A stretch of 64,000 nucleotides of DNA from assembly GCF_902498995.1 (NCBI RefSeq), contig NZ_CABVLY010000017.1:1-64000 (forward strand). Direction: 5' to 3'. The DNA is from Burkholderia anthina. Lineage in GTDB: Bacteria; Pseudomonadota; Gammaproteobacteria; Burkholderiales; Burkholderiaceae. The position numbers were made by a program, and so were the translations under genes. Shown here piece after piece: positions 18,303-30,855 of the stretch. Below the pieces are notes generated by a model, which did no database searches, was not told the DNA's origin, and saw only the letters and a list, made by a program, of their open reading frames with translations. Positions within the stretch are counted from its first letter, which is position 1. The number at the start of each line of letters is the position of its first letter.

Positions 18303-19186
18303 CACGCGGCGCGCGCGGCGATCGACGCGCCGTGCACGAACTTCGGCGCGTCGGCGCGGCGCGACATCGACACGACGATCGACGGCGGCGACGGTTGCAG
18401 CGGCAGCTCGACGACTTCGCCGCTTTCGATCAGCGCATCGACGAACAGCACCGGAATCGCGGCGACGCCGAAGCCGTCGCGCACCAGCTGCACGATCACC
18501 GAGATCGACGGCGAGCCGGTGATGCGCGTCTCCGACAGCGGCACGCCATGCGCGTGCGCGAGCGTGCGCACGATGTCCTCGAGCGCGCGGTGGGGCGCGG
18601 TGCCGCGCCCGTAGGTCAGGATCGGCTGGCGCAGCACCTGCCGCGCGAGGCCGGTGCGCGCGTTCGGCAGCAGCCCCGTGCGCGCGATCCAGCGCACCGG
18701 ATAGTTCGCGAGCGCGTCGCAGACGACCGACGCCTCGTCGCTGCCTTCCACGCGAATGATCAAATCGAGCTCGCCGGCCATCAGCCGGCGCTGCAGCACG
18801 ACGCTGACGTCGACGGTCAGGTCGATTTCCAGTTGCGGATAGTCGGCCGCGAGGCGGCGCAGATAGTGCGGCAGCCAGCTGTGCACGACCGTCTCGATCA
18901 CGCCGAGCCGCAGCTTGCCGCGCAGCGCGCTTTCGCCGGCCGCGGCGGCCTGCAGCTCCTGCGTCGCCTCGACGACGGCCTTCGCATAGCCGAGCAGGTA
19001 TTCGCCGTTCGGCGTGAGCCGGAATTCGCGGCTGTCGCGATCGACGAGCACGGTGTGCAATTCGTCCTCGAGCGCCTTCAGGCGTTGCGAGATCGCGGCC
19101 GGCGTCGCGTGCAGCGCGGCGGCCGTCGTGCGGAAGTTGCGCAGCTTCGCGAGCGTGACGAAAGTTTCGAGAAAACGCGTGTTCAT
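18254..19186 (-). CDS. LysR family transcriptional regulator, probable regulator of the 5-oxoproline unit
   Basis: A 310-aa LysR protein with the N-terminal helix-turn-helix at residues 1-60 (FVTLAKLRNFRTTAAALHATPAAISQRLKALE) and the effector-binding domain from about residue 90 (GKLRLGVIETVVHSWLPHYL). It is divergent from the DUF1445 gene at 19391, which starts a three-gene metabolic unit, so it is the natural candidate regulator. The 3' end overlaps the convergent ABM gene by 49 bases. Confidence 0.9.
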   Translation of the reverse strand: MNTRFLETFVTLAKLRNFRTTAAALHATPAAISQRLKALEDELHTVLVDRDSREFRLTPNGEYLLGYAKAVVEATQELQAAAAGESALRGKLRLGVIETVVHSWLPHYLRRLAADYPQLEIDLTVDVSVVLQRRLMAGELDLIIRVEGSDEASVVCDALANYPVRWIARTGLLPNARTGLARQVLRQPILTYGRGTAPHRALEDIVRTLAHAHGVPLSETRITGSPSISVIVQLVRDGFGVAAIPVLFVDALIESGEVVELPLQPSPPSIVVSMSRRADAPKFVHGASIAARAACHEYCGKSNRLLVEAL

Positions 19187-19266
19187 GGCGGTGGAACGGA
19201 TCGGGCACGCGCAGCTTGCCGGTGAAGAAAAGTGAACGGGACCGGGGAAAACCCGGAGATTCGTTA

Positions 19267-19329
19267 AGAAATTCTATACGCGCGGCGCAAAAAAACTCGT
19301 TGGCGACAAATTTTTTTCTTTTCTATTCT
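19267..19329 (+). promoter_or_regulatory. Divergent control region of lysR and the DUF1445 unit
   Basis: A short dyad AGAA-A-TTCT (19267-19275) lies in an AT-rich stretch. A weak promoter for the rightward unit is TTGGCG (19300-19305) with TATTCT (19324-19329), 18-base spacer. The arrangement fits a LysR-controlled divergent promoter, but the boxes are not strong. Confidence 0.35.
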
Positions 19330-19390
19330 TCGCCGTATCCGCTGACGCAACACCGTCAGCCCGACGCCCTCCGATCCGCCGACGAACACC

Positions 19391-20164
19391 ATGACGCCTT
19401 CCGAATTCCGCCAGTCCGTGCGCAACGGTACATTCCGCAACCCGACCGCCGGCCAGTGCGGCCCGTTCGCGCAAGCGAATCTCGCGATCCTGCCGAATGC
19501 GTACGCGCACGATTTCCTGCGCTTCTGTCAGGCGAATCCGAAAGCGTGCCCGCTGCTGGGCGTCGGCGAACCGGGCGCGTTCCGGCTCGACGTGCTCGGC
19601 GAGGATCTCGACATCCGCACCGACGTGCCGAGCTACAACGTGTACCGCGACGGCCGGCTGACCGGGCGCGTCGAATCGCTCGAAGCGCTGTGGCGCGACG
19701 ATTTCGTCGTGTTCGCGATCGGCTGCTCGTTCTCGTTCGAGGACATGCTGGCGCGTGAAGGCATCGGGCTGCGCCACATCGAGGAGGGCCGCAACGTGCC
19801 GATGTACCGTACGACGATCCCGAACCGCCGCGCGGGGATCTTCGGCGGCCAGCTGGTCGTGTCGATGCGGCCGCTGCGCGGCGCCGATGCGATCCGCGCG
19901 GTGCAGATCACGAGCCGGTTTCCGGGCGTGCACGGCGCGCCGATCCATATCGGCCATCCTGAAGCACTCGGCATCGCCGATCTCGGCGCGCCCGATTTCG
20001 GCGATGCGGTGACGGTGCGCGACGGCGAGCTGCCGGTGTTCTGGGCGTGCGGCGTGACGCCGCAAACCGCGCTGATGGAAGCGAAGCTGCCGCTCGCGAT
20101 CGCGCATACGCCCGGCTACATGCTGGTGACCGACATCACGAACGCGTCGCTGGCCGTGTTCTGA
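19391..20164 (+). CDS. DUF1445 putative hydro-lyase (D-glutamate cyclase-like)
   Basis: A 257-aa cytosolic protein of the DUF1445 (YcsI-type) family. Characteristic stretches are [44 protein letters not shown] and [14 protein letters not shown]. The same domain forms the N-terminal part of mammalian D-glutamate cyclase, which makes 5-oxo-D-proline from D-glutamate. Here it stands in line with an MFS carrier and a 5-oxoprolinase, so a step in D-glutamate or 5-oxoproline metabolism is a reasonable inference. Bacterial members are usually annotated only as putative hydro-lyase. The family assignment is firm, the reaction is not. Confidence 0.85.
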   Translation: MTPSEFRQSVRNGTFRNPTAGQCGPFAQANLAILPNAYAHDFLRFCQANPKACPLLGVGEPGAFRLDVLGEDLDIRTDVPSYNVYRDGRLTGRVESLEALWRDDFVVFAIGCSFSFEDMLAREGIGLRHIEEGRNVPMYRTTIPNRRAGIFGGQLVVSMRPLRGADAIRAVQITSRFPGVHGAPIHIGHPEALGIADLGAPDFGDAVTVRDGELPVFWACGVTPQTALMEAKLPLAIAHTPGYMLVTDITNASLAVF

Positions 20165-20364
20165 CCCGAGACGCCGGCAGCCTGCGCGCTCGCCGGTCCG
20201 GCCCCGTCGCGGCAGCGTGCCGCGACCGCAGACGATCCGCCCGGCCGGAGGGCGGCGCGCATCCGTGGCCCGCGGGCCGCGAGCCCGGCACACGGGCATG
20301 CACGAGACGACACGAACCGGTTTTGACCGCGCATATCGACAGGCATATCGACAGGAGCCTCACC

Positions 20365-21663
20365 ATGGAAAGCAAGACCCTCGCGGCGCCCGCCGCCGAC
20401 CCCGCGGGCCCCGCGCGCAACGGGATGTTCGGCTGGTACGCGGACGCGAAGCCGCGCGAGCGCAGCGCGTTCTGGAGCTGCAAGTTCGGCTACATGCTCG
20501 ACGGGATGGACACGCAGATGCTGTCGTTCGTGATCCCGACGCTCGTCGCGACCTGGGGCATCTCGCTCGCGGACGCCGGCTTCATCGGCACGATGACGCT
20601 GCTCGCATCGGCGCTGGGCGGCTGGATCGCGGGCATCCTGTCCGACCGGATCGGCCGCGTGCGCACGCTGCAACTGACCGTGCTGTGGTTCGCCGTGTTC
20701 ACCGCGCTGTGCGGGCTCGCGCAGAACTATCACCAGCTGCTCGCGGCGCGCGCGCTGATGGGCTTCGGCTTCGGCGGCGAATGGACGGCCGGCGCGGTGC
20801 TGATCGGCGAAGTGATCCGCGCGCGGGATCGCGGCAAGGCGGTCGGGCTCGTGCAGTCGGGCTGGGCGATCGGCTGGGGGCTGTCGGCGGTGCTGTACGC
20901 GGTGCTGTTCTCGGTGTTGCCGGCCGAACAGGCGTGGCGGGGGCTGTTCCTCATCGGCCTCGCGCCGGCGCTGCTGGTGGTCGTGATTCGCCGCTACGTG
21001 AAGGAGCCCGACGTCTTCGAGAAGGAAAAGGCCGCGCAGGCGAAAGTGGCCGACGCGCCGCGCCTCACCGAAATCTTCGCGCCGAAGCTGATCACGACGA
21101 CGCTGCGCGCGGCGCTGCTGACGACCGGCGCGCAAGGCGGCTATTACGCGATCACGACGTGGCTGCCGACTTTCCTGAAGACCGAACGGCACCTGACCGT
21201 GATGGGCACCGGCGGTTATCTCGCGATGATCATCTTCGGCTCGTGGGTCGGTTACCTGGCGAGCGCGTACCTGACCGACCGCCTCGGCCGCAAGCCGAAC
21301 TTCATCCTGTTCGCGCTCGGCTCGATGGTGATCGCGTTCGCGTACACGTCGCTGAACCTGACCAACGCGTCGATGCTGTGGCTCGGCTTCCCGCTCGGGT
21401 TTTTCGCATCGGGCATCTTCTCCGGGATGGGCGCGTTCCTGACCGAGCTGTTTCCGACCCGCGTACGCGGCTCCGGCCAGGGCTTCTGCTACAACGTGGG
21501 CCGCGCGATCGGCGCACTGTTTCCGTTCCTGATCGGCGCGCTGTCGAAGCAGTACGGGCTCGGCATGAGCATCGGGATCTTCGCCGTCGCCGCCTACGGC
21601 GTGGTGATCGTCGCCGCGCTGACGCTGCCCGAGACGCGCGGCCGCGAACTCGACGCCGCCTGA
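20365..21663 (+). CDS. MFS transporter (aromatic/organic acid:H+ symporter-like)
   Basis: A 432-aa, 12-helix carrier. Both halves carry the MFS motif A (GILSDRIGRVRTL and YLTDRLGRKPNF), and the D-G-M-D-T sequence in helix 1 (GYMLDGMDTQMLSF) is the acidic motif of the metabolite:H+ symporter families. It probably imports an acid substrate. It follows the DUF1445 gene and precedes the 5-oxoprolinase gene on the same strand, so the likely substrate is 5-oxoproline, D-glutamate or a precursor. The start at 20365 has AGGAG eight bases upstream; the 200-base gap before it shows no gene. Confidence 0.85.
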   Translation: MESKTLAAPAADPAGPARNGMFGWYADAKPRERSAFWSCKFGYMLDGMDTQMLSFVIPTLVATWGISLADAGFIGTMTLLASALGGWIAGILSDRIGRVRTLQLTVLWFAVFTALCGLAQNYHQLLAARALMGFGFGGEWTAGAVLIGEVIRARDRGKAVGLVQSGWAIGWGLSAVLYAVLFSVLPAEQAWRGLFLIGLAPALLVVVIRRYVKEPDVFEKEKAAQAKVADAPRLTEIFAPKLITTTLRAALLTTGAQGGYYAITTWLPTFLKTERHLTVMGTGGYLAMIIFGSWVGYLASAYLTDRLGRKPNFILFALGSMVIAFAYTSLNLTNASMLWLGFPLGFFASGIFSGMGAFLTELFPTRVRGSGQGFCYNVGRAIGALFPFLIGALSKQYGLGMSIGIFAVAAYGVVIVAALTLPETRGRELDAA

Positions 21664-21779
21664 GCGGGCGCTCGCCCGCCGCTTTTCACACCCTTTTCAT
21701 CGAAGCCGTCACGCGGCGCGCGACGCGCGCCGTGCGGCGGCGCTCGCCCTGAATTCAACGACGCATCGACTTCATCGCC

Positions 21780-25424
<3,645 letters not shown>

Positions 25425-25641
25425 GCCGGGCGACACGCGCGGACGATATATTCGTGTGAAAAGACCGGTGCGGTATTGCAACGGGTATGGGAATAAAGAC
25501 GTGGATTCCCGCGCAAACGGAAAGGAAAATGCCATTTCCGCGATTGCTGCAATGCGATTCGACCCCGCTGGCGTGCAATTGCCGCGTATCGGTTTCGATC
25601 GTCGTTGATTCGTCGCAAATCCTTTTCCAGCCTGGCTTCCG

Positions 25642-25680
25642 GCCGGTTCAGCGGGCCCCGCCCGGGCCCGCTGAACCGGC
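25642..25680. terminator. Long GC-rich hairpin upstream of rpfR
   Basis: A perfect 17-bp inverted repeat (25642-25658 with 25664-25680) with a 5-base loop. No T-tract follows on either strand, so it is not a standard intrinsic terminator; it may stop or protect the 5-oxoprolinase transcript or be a structured element upstream of rpfR. Confidence 0.45.
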
Positions 25681-25749
25681 CTGCGCGGTATTGCCGAGCA
25701 CGAAAAATCCGCGTTGCCAACCGAGTCCCGATTCCTTGACACCCTGTTC

Positions 25750-25781
25750 CAAATGTGAGTGCCAATCTTCACTGTCATTTG
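25750..25781. promoter_or_regulatory. Operator-like dyad upstream of rpfR
   Basis: Arms CAAATGTGAGTG and CACTGTCATTTG with an 8-base spacer pair at 10 of 12 positions. The dyad lies about 210 bases before the rpfR start, next to a TAAGAT hexamer at 25783. It could bind a dimeric regulator; none is assigned. Confidence 0.4.
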
Positions 25782-25991
25782 ATAAGATGGGTCTCATCAT
25801 TCGTTTGGAAAACCTGCGCGCGTCGAGCGCGAACGCCGGGTCGCATTAGTTGGAAACAAACACGGAACGAGGACCGCTGTCGCGGCCATCACGGCTGCCT
25901 TGCCGGGCACGCGCGTTGCGCGGCCAGGGATCCGGGGCGGCCGTCTCGCCTCCGTCTACACTGTGCGTTTTTTCTGGATCGGGGCGTGTCC

Positions 25992-27995
25992 ATGGATGAC
26001 GAAAACGATAGCGCGGTGCTCGAGGCGCATGTCGGTACGCGCAGCCCCTGCTGGCGTCTCGGCAGCGACAGCAATGCACTCGAACTGGCTGCGGTTCGCG
26101 GCATGACCGACGTCGCGGTCGCGCTCACCGCCGAGCAGGCTGCGCGGGTGCGCGTGCTGACCGGCGTCACGTCGCACCTCGTGCTCGACATCGTACTGTT
26201 CGGCACGCCGATCAGCCTCCATCTGGTCGGCCGGAAGGTCGATACGAAAGACTGGGCCGGCACGGCCTCCGCCTATTCCGATACCGCGTCCGTCGCGAGC
26301 GATCTCGCGAACGGGCTCGCGTTCGCCGAGCAGGTCGTGTCCGAAGTGAATTCGCTCGTCGTGATTCTCGACCGCAACGGGATGGTGCAGCGCTTCAACC
26401 GCCTGTGCGAGGAAGTGACGGGCAAGCGCGAGGTCGACGTGGTCGGCCGCAGCGCATTCGAATTGTTCATGAGCCCCGAGCAGGGCGAACAGTCGCGCCA
26501 CAACATCGCCGGCTTCTTCGCGAGCAACCATTCGTTCGCGGTCGAGCGTTACATCAACACGGTCAGCGGGCCGCGCCTGTTCCAGTTCCGCAACAAGTTC
26601 GTGCAGAGCGGCAGCGGCGTCGACGAGCAGTTCCTGATCTGCTCGGGCATCGACATCACCGAGGAGCGCAACGCGCAGCAGCGCCTCAGCGAACTCGCGA
26701 ACACCGACGTGCTGACCGGTCTGCCGAACCGGCATGCGATCAACGAGCGCATCCGCGGGGCGCTCGCGATGGACCGCACCGACATGCGCGGGCAGGTCGG
26801 CATCCTGTTCCTCGATCTCGACAACTTCAAGCGCGTCAACGATCACTACGGCCACATCACCGGCGACCGTCTGCTGCAGGACGTATCCGCGATCATCAGC
26901 GGCTGCCTGCCGTCCGGCGCGACGCTCGCGCGGCTCGGCGGCGACGAATTCCTGGTGCTGTTCGAGCACGGCACGCGGCCGCTGCTCGAAGCGACCGCGC
27001 AGATCATCCTCGAGCGGCTGCGCACGCCGATCCACCTCGGGCTGATGGAGGTGTACACGAGCTGCTCGATCGGCATCGCGCTGCATCCGCAGCACGGCGA
27101 TTCGCTCGAGACGCTGATCCGCAGCGCCGACACCGCGATGTACGTCGCGAAGGAAGAGGGCAAGCACACGTACCGCGTGTTCTCGCAGGAGATGAACCAG
27201 AAGGTCGCGAAGTACATGTGGCTCGACACGAACCTGCGCAAGGCGCTCGAGGACGAGCAGTTCGTGCTGCACTACCAGCCGGTCGTCGATATCGCGACCG
27301 GCGACGTGCGCGGCGTCGAGGCGCTGATCCGCTGGCAGTCGCCCGAGCGCGGGCTGGTCGCGCCGATCGAGTTCATCCGCTTCGCGGAGGAGTCGGGGCT
27401 GATCGCGCCGCTCGGGCGCTGGGTGATGCGCACCGCGGCCGCGCAGGCCGCGGCGTGGAGGGCGAAGGGGCTCGGCGTGCGGATCGCGGTGAACGTGTCC
27501 GCGCGGCAGCTGCAGGACATGAACATCGTCCATCAGTTCGCGTCGATTCTCGACGGCGCGGGGCTGAAGCCAAGCCTGCTCGACATCGAGCTCACCGAAA
27601 GCAGCTTCATCGAGGACGAGGAATCGGCGCATCAGCTGATGAAGGAATTCCGCCAGCTCGGCGCGGAGATCCATCTCGACGATTTCGGCACCGGCTATTC
27701 GTCGCTGTCGCAGTTGTCGCGTCTGCCGCTCGATGCGATCAAGCTCGACCGCACCTTCATCACCGGCATCGATCGCAATCCGCGCTCGCAGGCGCTGGTG
27801 CGCTCCGTCGTGTCGCTTGCGAAGGCGCTGAGTTTCTCGGTGGTCGCCGAAGGCGTCGAGACGCACGAGGAAGCCGAATTCCTGAAGCAGATCCACGTCG
27901 ATCACGCGCAGGGCTACTACTTTGCGCGACCGATGCCGGCCCAGGCCTTCGAGGCATGGCTCGCGGAGACGAGAAAGCTCAGACTGATCGCCTGA
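25992..27995 (+). CDS. rpfR: BDSF receptor, PAS-GGDEF-EAL cyclic-di-GMP enzyme
   Basis: A 667-aa cytosolic protein that senses the fatty-acid signal BDSF (cis-2-dodecenoic acid) and adjusts cyclic-di-GMP. Order: N-terminal RpfF-interaction region (about 1-95), PAS sensor (about 110-230, NSLVVILDRNGMVQRFNRLCEEVTG), GGDEF domain with intact GGDEF at 316-320, and EAL domain with EAL at 443-445 and DDFGTGYSSLSQL further on. Both catalytic signatures are intact, in line with an enzyme that can make and degrade the nucleotide. The start at 25992 gives the length known for RpfR of the cepacia complex. The rpfF gene lies convergently 54 bases downstream, the arrangement known for this pair. Confidence 0.93.
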   Translation: MDDENDSAVLEAHVGTRSPCWRLGSDSNALELAAVRGMTDVAVALTAEQAARVRVLTGVTSHLVLDIVLFGTPISLHLVGRKVDTKDWAGTASAYSDTASVASDLANGLAFAEQVVSEVNSLVVILDRNGMVQRFNRLCEEVTGKREVDVVGRSAFELFMSPEQGEQSRHNIAGFFASNHSFAVERYINTVSGPRLFQFRNKFVQSGSGVDEQFLICSGIDITEERNAQQRLSELANTDVLTGLPNRHAINERIRGALAMDRTDMRGQVGILFLDLDNFKRVNDHYGHITGDRLLQDVSAIISGCLPSGATLARLGGDEFLVLFEHGTRPLLEATAQIILERLRTPIHLGLMEVYTSCSIGIALHPQHGDSLETLIRSADTAMYVAKEEGKHTYRVFSQEMNQKVAKYMWLDTNLRKALEDEQFVLHYQPVVDIATGDVRGVEALIRWQSPERGLVAPIEFIRFAEESGLIAPLGRWVMRTAAAQAAAWRAKGLGVRIAVNVSARQLQDMNIVHQFASILDGAGLKPSLLDIELTESSFIEDEESAHQLMKEFRQLGAEIHLDDFGTGYSSLSQLSRLPLDAIKLDRTFITGIDRNPRSQALVRSVVSLAKALSFSVVAEGVETHEEAEFLKQIHVDHAQGYYFARPMPAQAFEAWLAETRKLRLIA

Positions 27996-28049
27996 GCGTC
28001 CGGTTGCGGCGCACCGCCGGCCACGCGGCGGCGGCGCGTTTCGCTCGCG

Positions 28050-28913
28050 TTACACCGTGCGCAGCTTCGACACGCGCCGGTTCTGCAGCATCACCAGGCG
28101 TTCCATGTACGCGAGATCCTTCGGCTCGATCGTGAACGCCGCGTGAACCCATTCCTCGGTGATGTCCATCAGCTCGGAGCGCGTGAGCTGGAACACGCGT
28201 TCGCGCGCGCGCAGCATCGCGCGAATGCCGTTCAGCTTCGGCTTCGTCACGTCGATGAAGGTGCGCGTCGCGAGGTACGCGTCGCCGGCTTCGAACGTCT
28301 GGTCGATCAGCCCCTGATCCGCGTACCACTCGGCCACGTGCGCCTCGCCGGACGAGATCAGCGATTCCGCGAGCCCGCGGTTCGCCTTGCGCGCGACCAG
28401 CGAATAGCCGCCCATGCCCGGGAACAGGTTGAACGCGATCTCGGGAAAACCGAGCTTCACGCCCTTCTGCGCGAGGATGTAGTGATGCGCGAGCGCGGCC
28501 TCGAAGCCGCCGCCCAGCGCGCTGCCTTCGACCATCGCGATCGAGATCGCCCCGGTGCCGAAGCCCGTGTAGATCTCGTACACGCCGTCGATGCACGAAC
28601 GCGCGTAGGCCATCAGCTGATCGCGCCGGCCGCTGCGGATCGCGTCGACGAAGAAGCTCAGGTCGCCGCCGACGTTGAACAGCTCGGGCACGAGCGAGCC
28701 CGTCACCCAGAAGTCGAACTGCAGGCCGGAGTCGCGTGCGACGCGCGCGAGATGGATGATGTCGGTGACGAGTTGCTGGTTGAAGCACGGCCGCGGCTCC
28801 GATCGAAGCATCATCCACATGACATTGCGACCTTCTTCGTAGAACGCAGTCAGTTGCGTGAGTTCACCTGCTTCGTAAAACGGGCGGCACGCCGGATGGG
28901 ATTGGAGTTGCAT
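28050..28913 (-). CDS. rpfF: BDSF synthase (enoyl-CoA hydratase/thioesterase family)
   Basis: A 287-aa crotonase-fold enzyme that makes the diffusible signal cis-2-dodecenoic acid from an acyl-carrier-protein-bound 3-hydroxy acid by dehydration and thioester cleavage. The two catalytic glutamates of the RpfF family are present: Glu138 in SALGGGFEAALAHH and Glu158 in GFPEIAFNLFPGMGGYS. The oxyanion-hole region SIAMVEGSALGGG is intact. The start at 28913 has GAGGA seven bases upstream. It converges with rpfR. The region upstream is GC-rich and the divergent side holds only a permease relic. Confidence 0.93.
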   Translation of the reverse strand: MQLQSHPACRPFYEAGELTQLTAFYEEGRNVMWMMLRSEPRPCFNQQLVTDIIHLARVARDSGLQFDFWVTGSLVPELFNVGGDLSFFVDAIRSGRRDQLMAYARSCIDGVYEIYTGFGTGAISIAMVEGSALGGGFEAALAHHYILAQKGVKLGFPEIAFNLFPGMGGYSLVARKANRGLAESLISSGEAHVAEWYADQGLIDQTFEAGDAYLATRTFIDVTKPKLNGIRAMLRARERVFQLTRSELMDITEEWVHAAFTIEPKDLAYMERLVMLQNRRVSKLRTV

Positions 28914-29269
28914 GGTATGTCCTCGTGATGTGGTTTTTCAAAGACCGCCGCGGCCGGTGTCGCGTGGAGCAACCCGCTCCCCGCATGGCGCCGGCCGCGA
29001 GGCATCGCCATTGTTGCGCGCGCACAAAACTCGAATTGCGGGGAATGACGCACGACCGGGACGCGGTTGCGCGTTGCGTTCGGCGGGTTCGGCCTCGATT
29101 GCGGCGAATGGCGGAATCGGCCCGGCGGCGGGGTATCGCATCGCGCATCCGGCGGCAGCCGTTCGACCCGGCGCGACCCGGGCGGGCGGCTTGCGGGCGG
29201 CGCGAGTTCGCCGCCGCGGCGCCGGCGCGGCCGGCCGTTCGCTTACGCGTCGAAAGCGCCGCCGGGCCG
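28914..29269. other. Gap between rpfF and the permease relic
   Basis: About 356 bases with no supported gene. One open frame runs through on the plus strand, but its translation is Arg-rich low-complexity sequence typical of GC-rich noncoding DNA. The rpfF promoter must lie here; no clear -35/-10 pair was found. Confidence 0.5.
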
Positions 29270-29926
29270 TCGGCGGCCGCTTTGATCGAGACGTTCACGG
29301 CCGTCGGCTGGCTCACGGTGTTCGCGACGAGCGCGGTGATCGCGCTGTCCTTCATGACCAACCGGCACTACGCGTGCACGCGCACGCCGCTCGCCAGGGA
29401 GGACGCATGGTTCCCGGGCATGCCGCCGGAAGTCGACGAAGCGGGCGCGCCGGGCCGGCCCGATCCGGCGCGGCCCACCGCCGTGCTGCTCGTCGGCAAG
29501 CATTGCGGCGCGCGCATGCACGCGCTGCCGTGGGTCAACCGGCTGTTTCCGGGGCACTTTCGCAACGTGATCTTTCGCGCGGCAGGGGAAGTCGATGCGA
29601 AGGCGTACGACGGACGCGAGCATCTCGAACGGCTGCGCCGCCCGATTGCCGAATCGATCGACTACGACGTCGCGCACTGCCGCCGCAACGACATTGCAGC
29701 CGAGTACCGGATCGCGTTCGGCATGAACCCCGTCGTTGAATGCATGTACCTCGCGTCGTCGACGCTCGATGCGTATCCGAGCGGCGTGTGCTTCGCGAGC
29801 AAGCTGATCTTCCGGCGCGGTAGCTTCCCTACCGCGCGGCTGCATAACCAGACGCCGGTCGAGTTGCAGGCGCGGCTGTATGTCGAGGGGCGGCAGATGG
29901 TGCTGCTGCCGGTGAACGTCGGTTAG
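29270..29926 (+). pseudogene. C-terminal relic of an APC-type amino acid permease
   Basis: From about 29270 the plus frame reads a last hydrophobic helix (TFTAVGWLTVFATSAVIALSF) followed by the cytosolic C-terminal domain seen in large Burkholderia APC-family permeases: PTAVLLVGKHCGARMHALPW, LFPGHFRNVIFRAAGEVDAK, IAFGMNPVVECMYLASSTLDAYP, LHNQTPVELQARLYVEG. Full proteins of this kind have about ten to twelve more helices upstream; here the sequence before 29270 is not recognisable. There is no good start codon or ribosome site. The family assignment comes from recall of motif patterns, so it should be verified. The open frame of over 200 codons suggests either recent truncation or a retained soluble domain. 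Confidence 0.5.
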
Positions 29927-30001
29927 CGCCGCGTCGGGCGCGACGCCCGGCGCCCGTTGGCAATTTCGCCACGGAGGCTCCGCCATTGCGGGGCCGTACG
30001 C

Positions 30002-30029
30002 TTGAATACATCACGACGTGATATAAAAT
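30002..30029 (+). promoter_or_regulatory. Promoter with embedded 19-bp dyad (copy 1) upstream of the DUF1840 gene
   Basis: TTGAAT (30002-30007) and TAAAAT (30024-30029) are 16 bases apart. Between and overlapping them is a dyad, TACATCA-CGACG-TGATATA (30007-30025), with one mispaired position. Sixteen of 19 bases match the dyad at 31505-31523. Overlap with the spacer suggests a repressor site. Confidence 0.55.
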
Positions 30030-30226
30030 GAAGGCAGGCCTTCGTGTCATCCGGCCTCTACGCCGCAAACGAACCCGGCCGCGCGATGCGCGCATCGTGC
30101 CGGGCGAACGTCCGGTTCAGAAGAACGGGGCGGCGACCGGGCGCGGCAGGATGACCGGCAGGCCTCGCCGCGACCGGCGGCGGATGCCGCACGGTCTCGC
30201 GGCGGCCACGACAAGGGGAAATGACG

Positions 30227-30547
30227 ATGATGGTTACGTTTCGGTCATCCGCCGCGCCGGATATCGTGATGTTGCGCGATCTGGCGCAGTACCTGCTGGG
30301 GCTCGTCGGGAAGGGGCTCGCTGTTCGCGGCGTGATTTCCACCGAAGAATTACCGGCGGCAATCGCCCGGCTCGAACAGGCGATCAGGGATGACGCGGCG
30401 CGGGAAAGCGCGCACGAGCATTCGACACGCGGGCTGCGCACCGAACTGGCGCCGCACGCCGGCGGGCTCGCGCAGCGCGCGTGGCCGCTGCTGGACATGA
30501 TGCGTGCGGCCCATGCACAGGGCCGGCACGTGATGTGGGGCATGTAG
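30227..30547 (+). CDS. DUF1840 family protein
   Basis: A 106-aa protein of the DUF1840 family, recognised from MVTFRSSAAPDIVMLRDLAQYLLGLVGKG and the conserved C-terminal segment AWPLLDMMRAAHAQGRHVMWGM. Function is unknown; it is predicted cytosolic. Three ATGs occur at 30221, 30227 and 30230; 30227 is chosen because it gives the family-like N-terminus and sits seven bases after AGGGGA. A strong terminator follows. Its promoter contains the same dyad as the oppositely oriented small-gene operon to the right. Confidence 0.75.
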   Translation: MMVTFRSSAAPDIVMLRDLAQYLLGLVGKGLAVRGVISTEELPAAIARLEQAIRDDAARESAHEHSTRGLRTELAPHAGGLAQRAWPLLDMMRAAHAQGRHVMWGM

Positions 30548-30593
30548 GCGCGCATTGCGCACGGCTGCCCCGACAACCGGACCTCCACTGGAA

Positions 30594-30644
30594 GGCCGGC
30601 GGTCGCGCGTCGAACGACGCCGCACCGCCGGCCGATTTTTTTTT
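30594..30644 (+). terminator. Intrinsic terminator after the DUF1840 gene
   Basis: A perfect 10-bp GC-rich stem (30594-30603 with 30624-30633) is followed after two bases by nine T residues (30636-30644). It separates the DUF1840 gene from the convergent small-gene operon. Confidence 0.85.
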
Positions 30645-30655
30645 GCGCGGCGCGC

Positions 30656-30814
30656 TTACGGGTGATGATGCGTATGCGAGCGCGGCGAGCGCCGCGCGGC
30701 CCGGTGCAGCAGCCGGTCGCGCGTGCGGTCGCGGCTGCGCCGTTCCGCGAAGAACAGCACCGCGAACACGAGGACCACGAGCAGCACGATGGTGGGGACG
30801 ATACCGTTTTCCAT
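30656..30814 (-). CDS. Small single-pass membrane protein, 52 aa
   Basis: A 52-aa protein: short N-terminus, one helix (VPTIVLLVVLVFAVLFFAE), then a very basic tail ending in three histidines (SPRSHTHHHP). AGGAGG five bases before the ATG is a strong ribosome site, which is the best evidence that it is real. It is the last of three small genes read leftward from 31414. The positively charged tail should stay in the cytosol. No family or function is recognised. Confidence 0.65.
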   Translation of the reverse strand: MENGIVPTIVLLVVLVFAVLFFAERRSRDRTRDRLLHRAARRSPRSHTHHHP

Positions 30815-30855
30815 GTCGCCTCCTGCAGAGTAAGGACGCGGTATGCGGCGGGACG

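Larger units (their letters stand above)
25425..25991. other. 567-bp intergenic region upstream of rpfR
   Basis: No convincing gene is present. The region holds a perfect 17-bp-stem hairpin (25642-25680) and a 12-bp imperfect dyad (25750-25781), listed separately. The stretch 25440-25640 is lower in GC than the flanking genes. Any open frame through it would have to cross the hairpin and has no family signature. Confidence 0.6.

Noticed and set aside
25487-25849. A 120-codon open frame upstream of rpfR
   Set aside because: It runs through the 17-bp perfect hairpin and the dyad and has no family signature, so it is most likely intergenic.
28925-29269. N-terminal extension of the permease relic frame
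   Set aside because: The translation is Arg/Ala-rich without membrane helices, unlike the N-terminal part of a permease, so it was left out of the relic.
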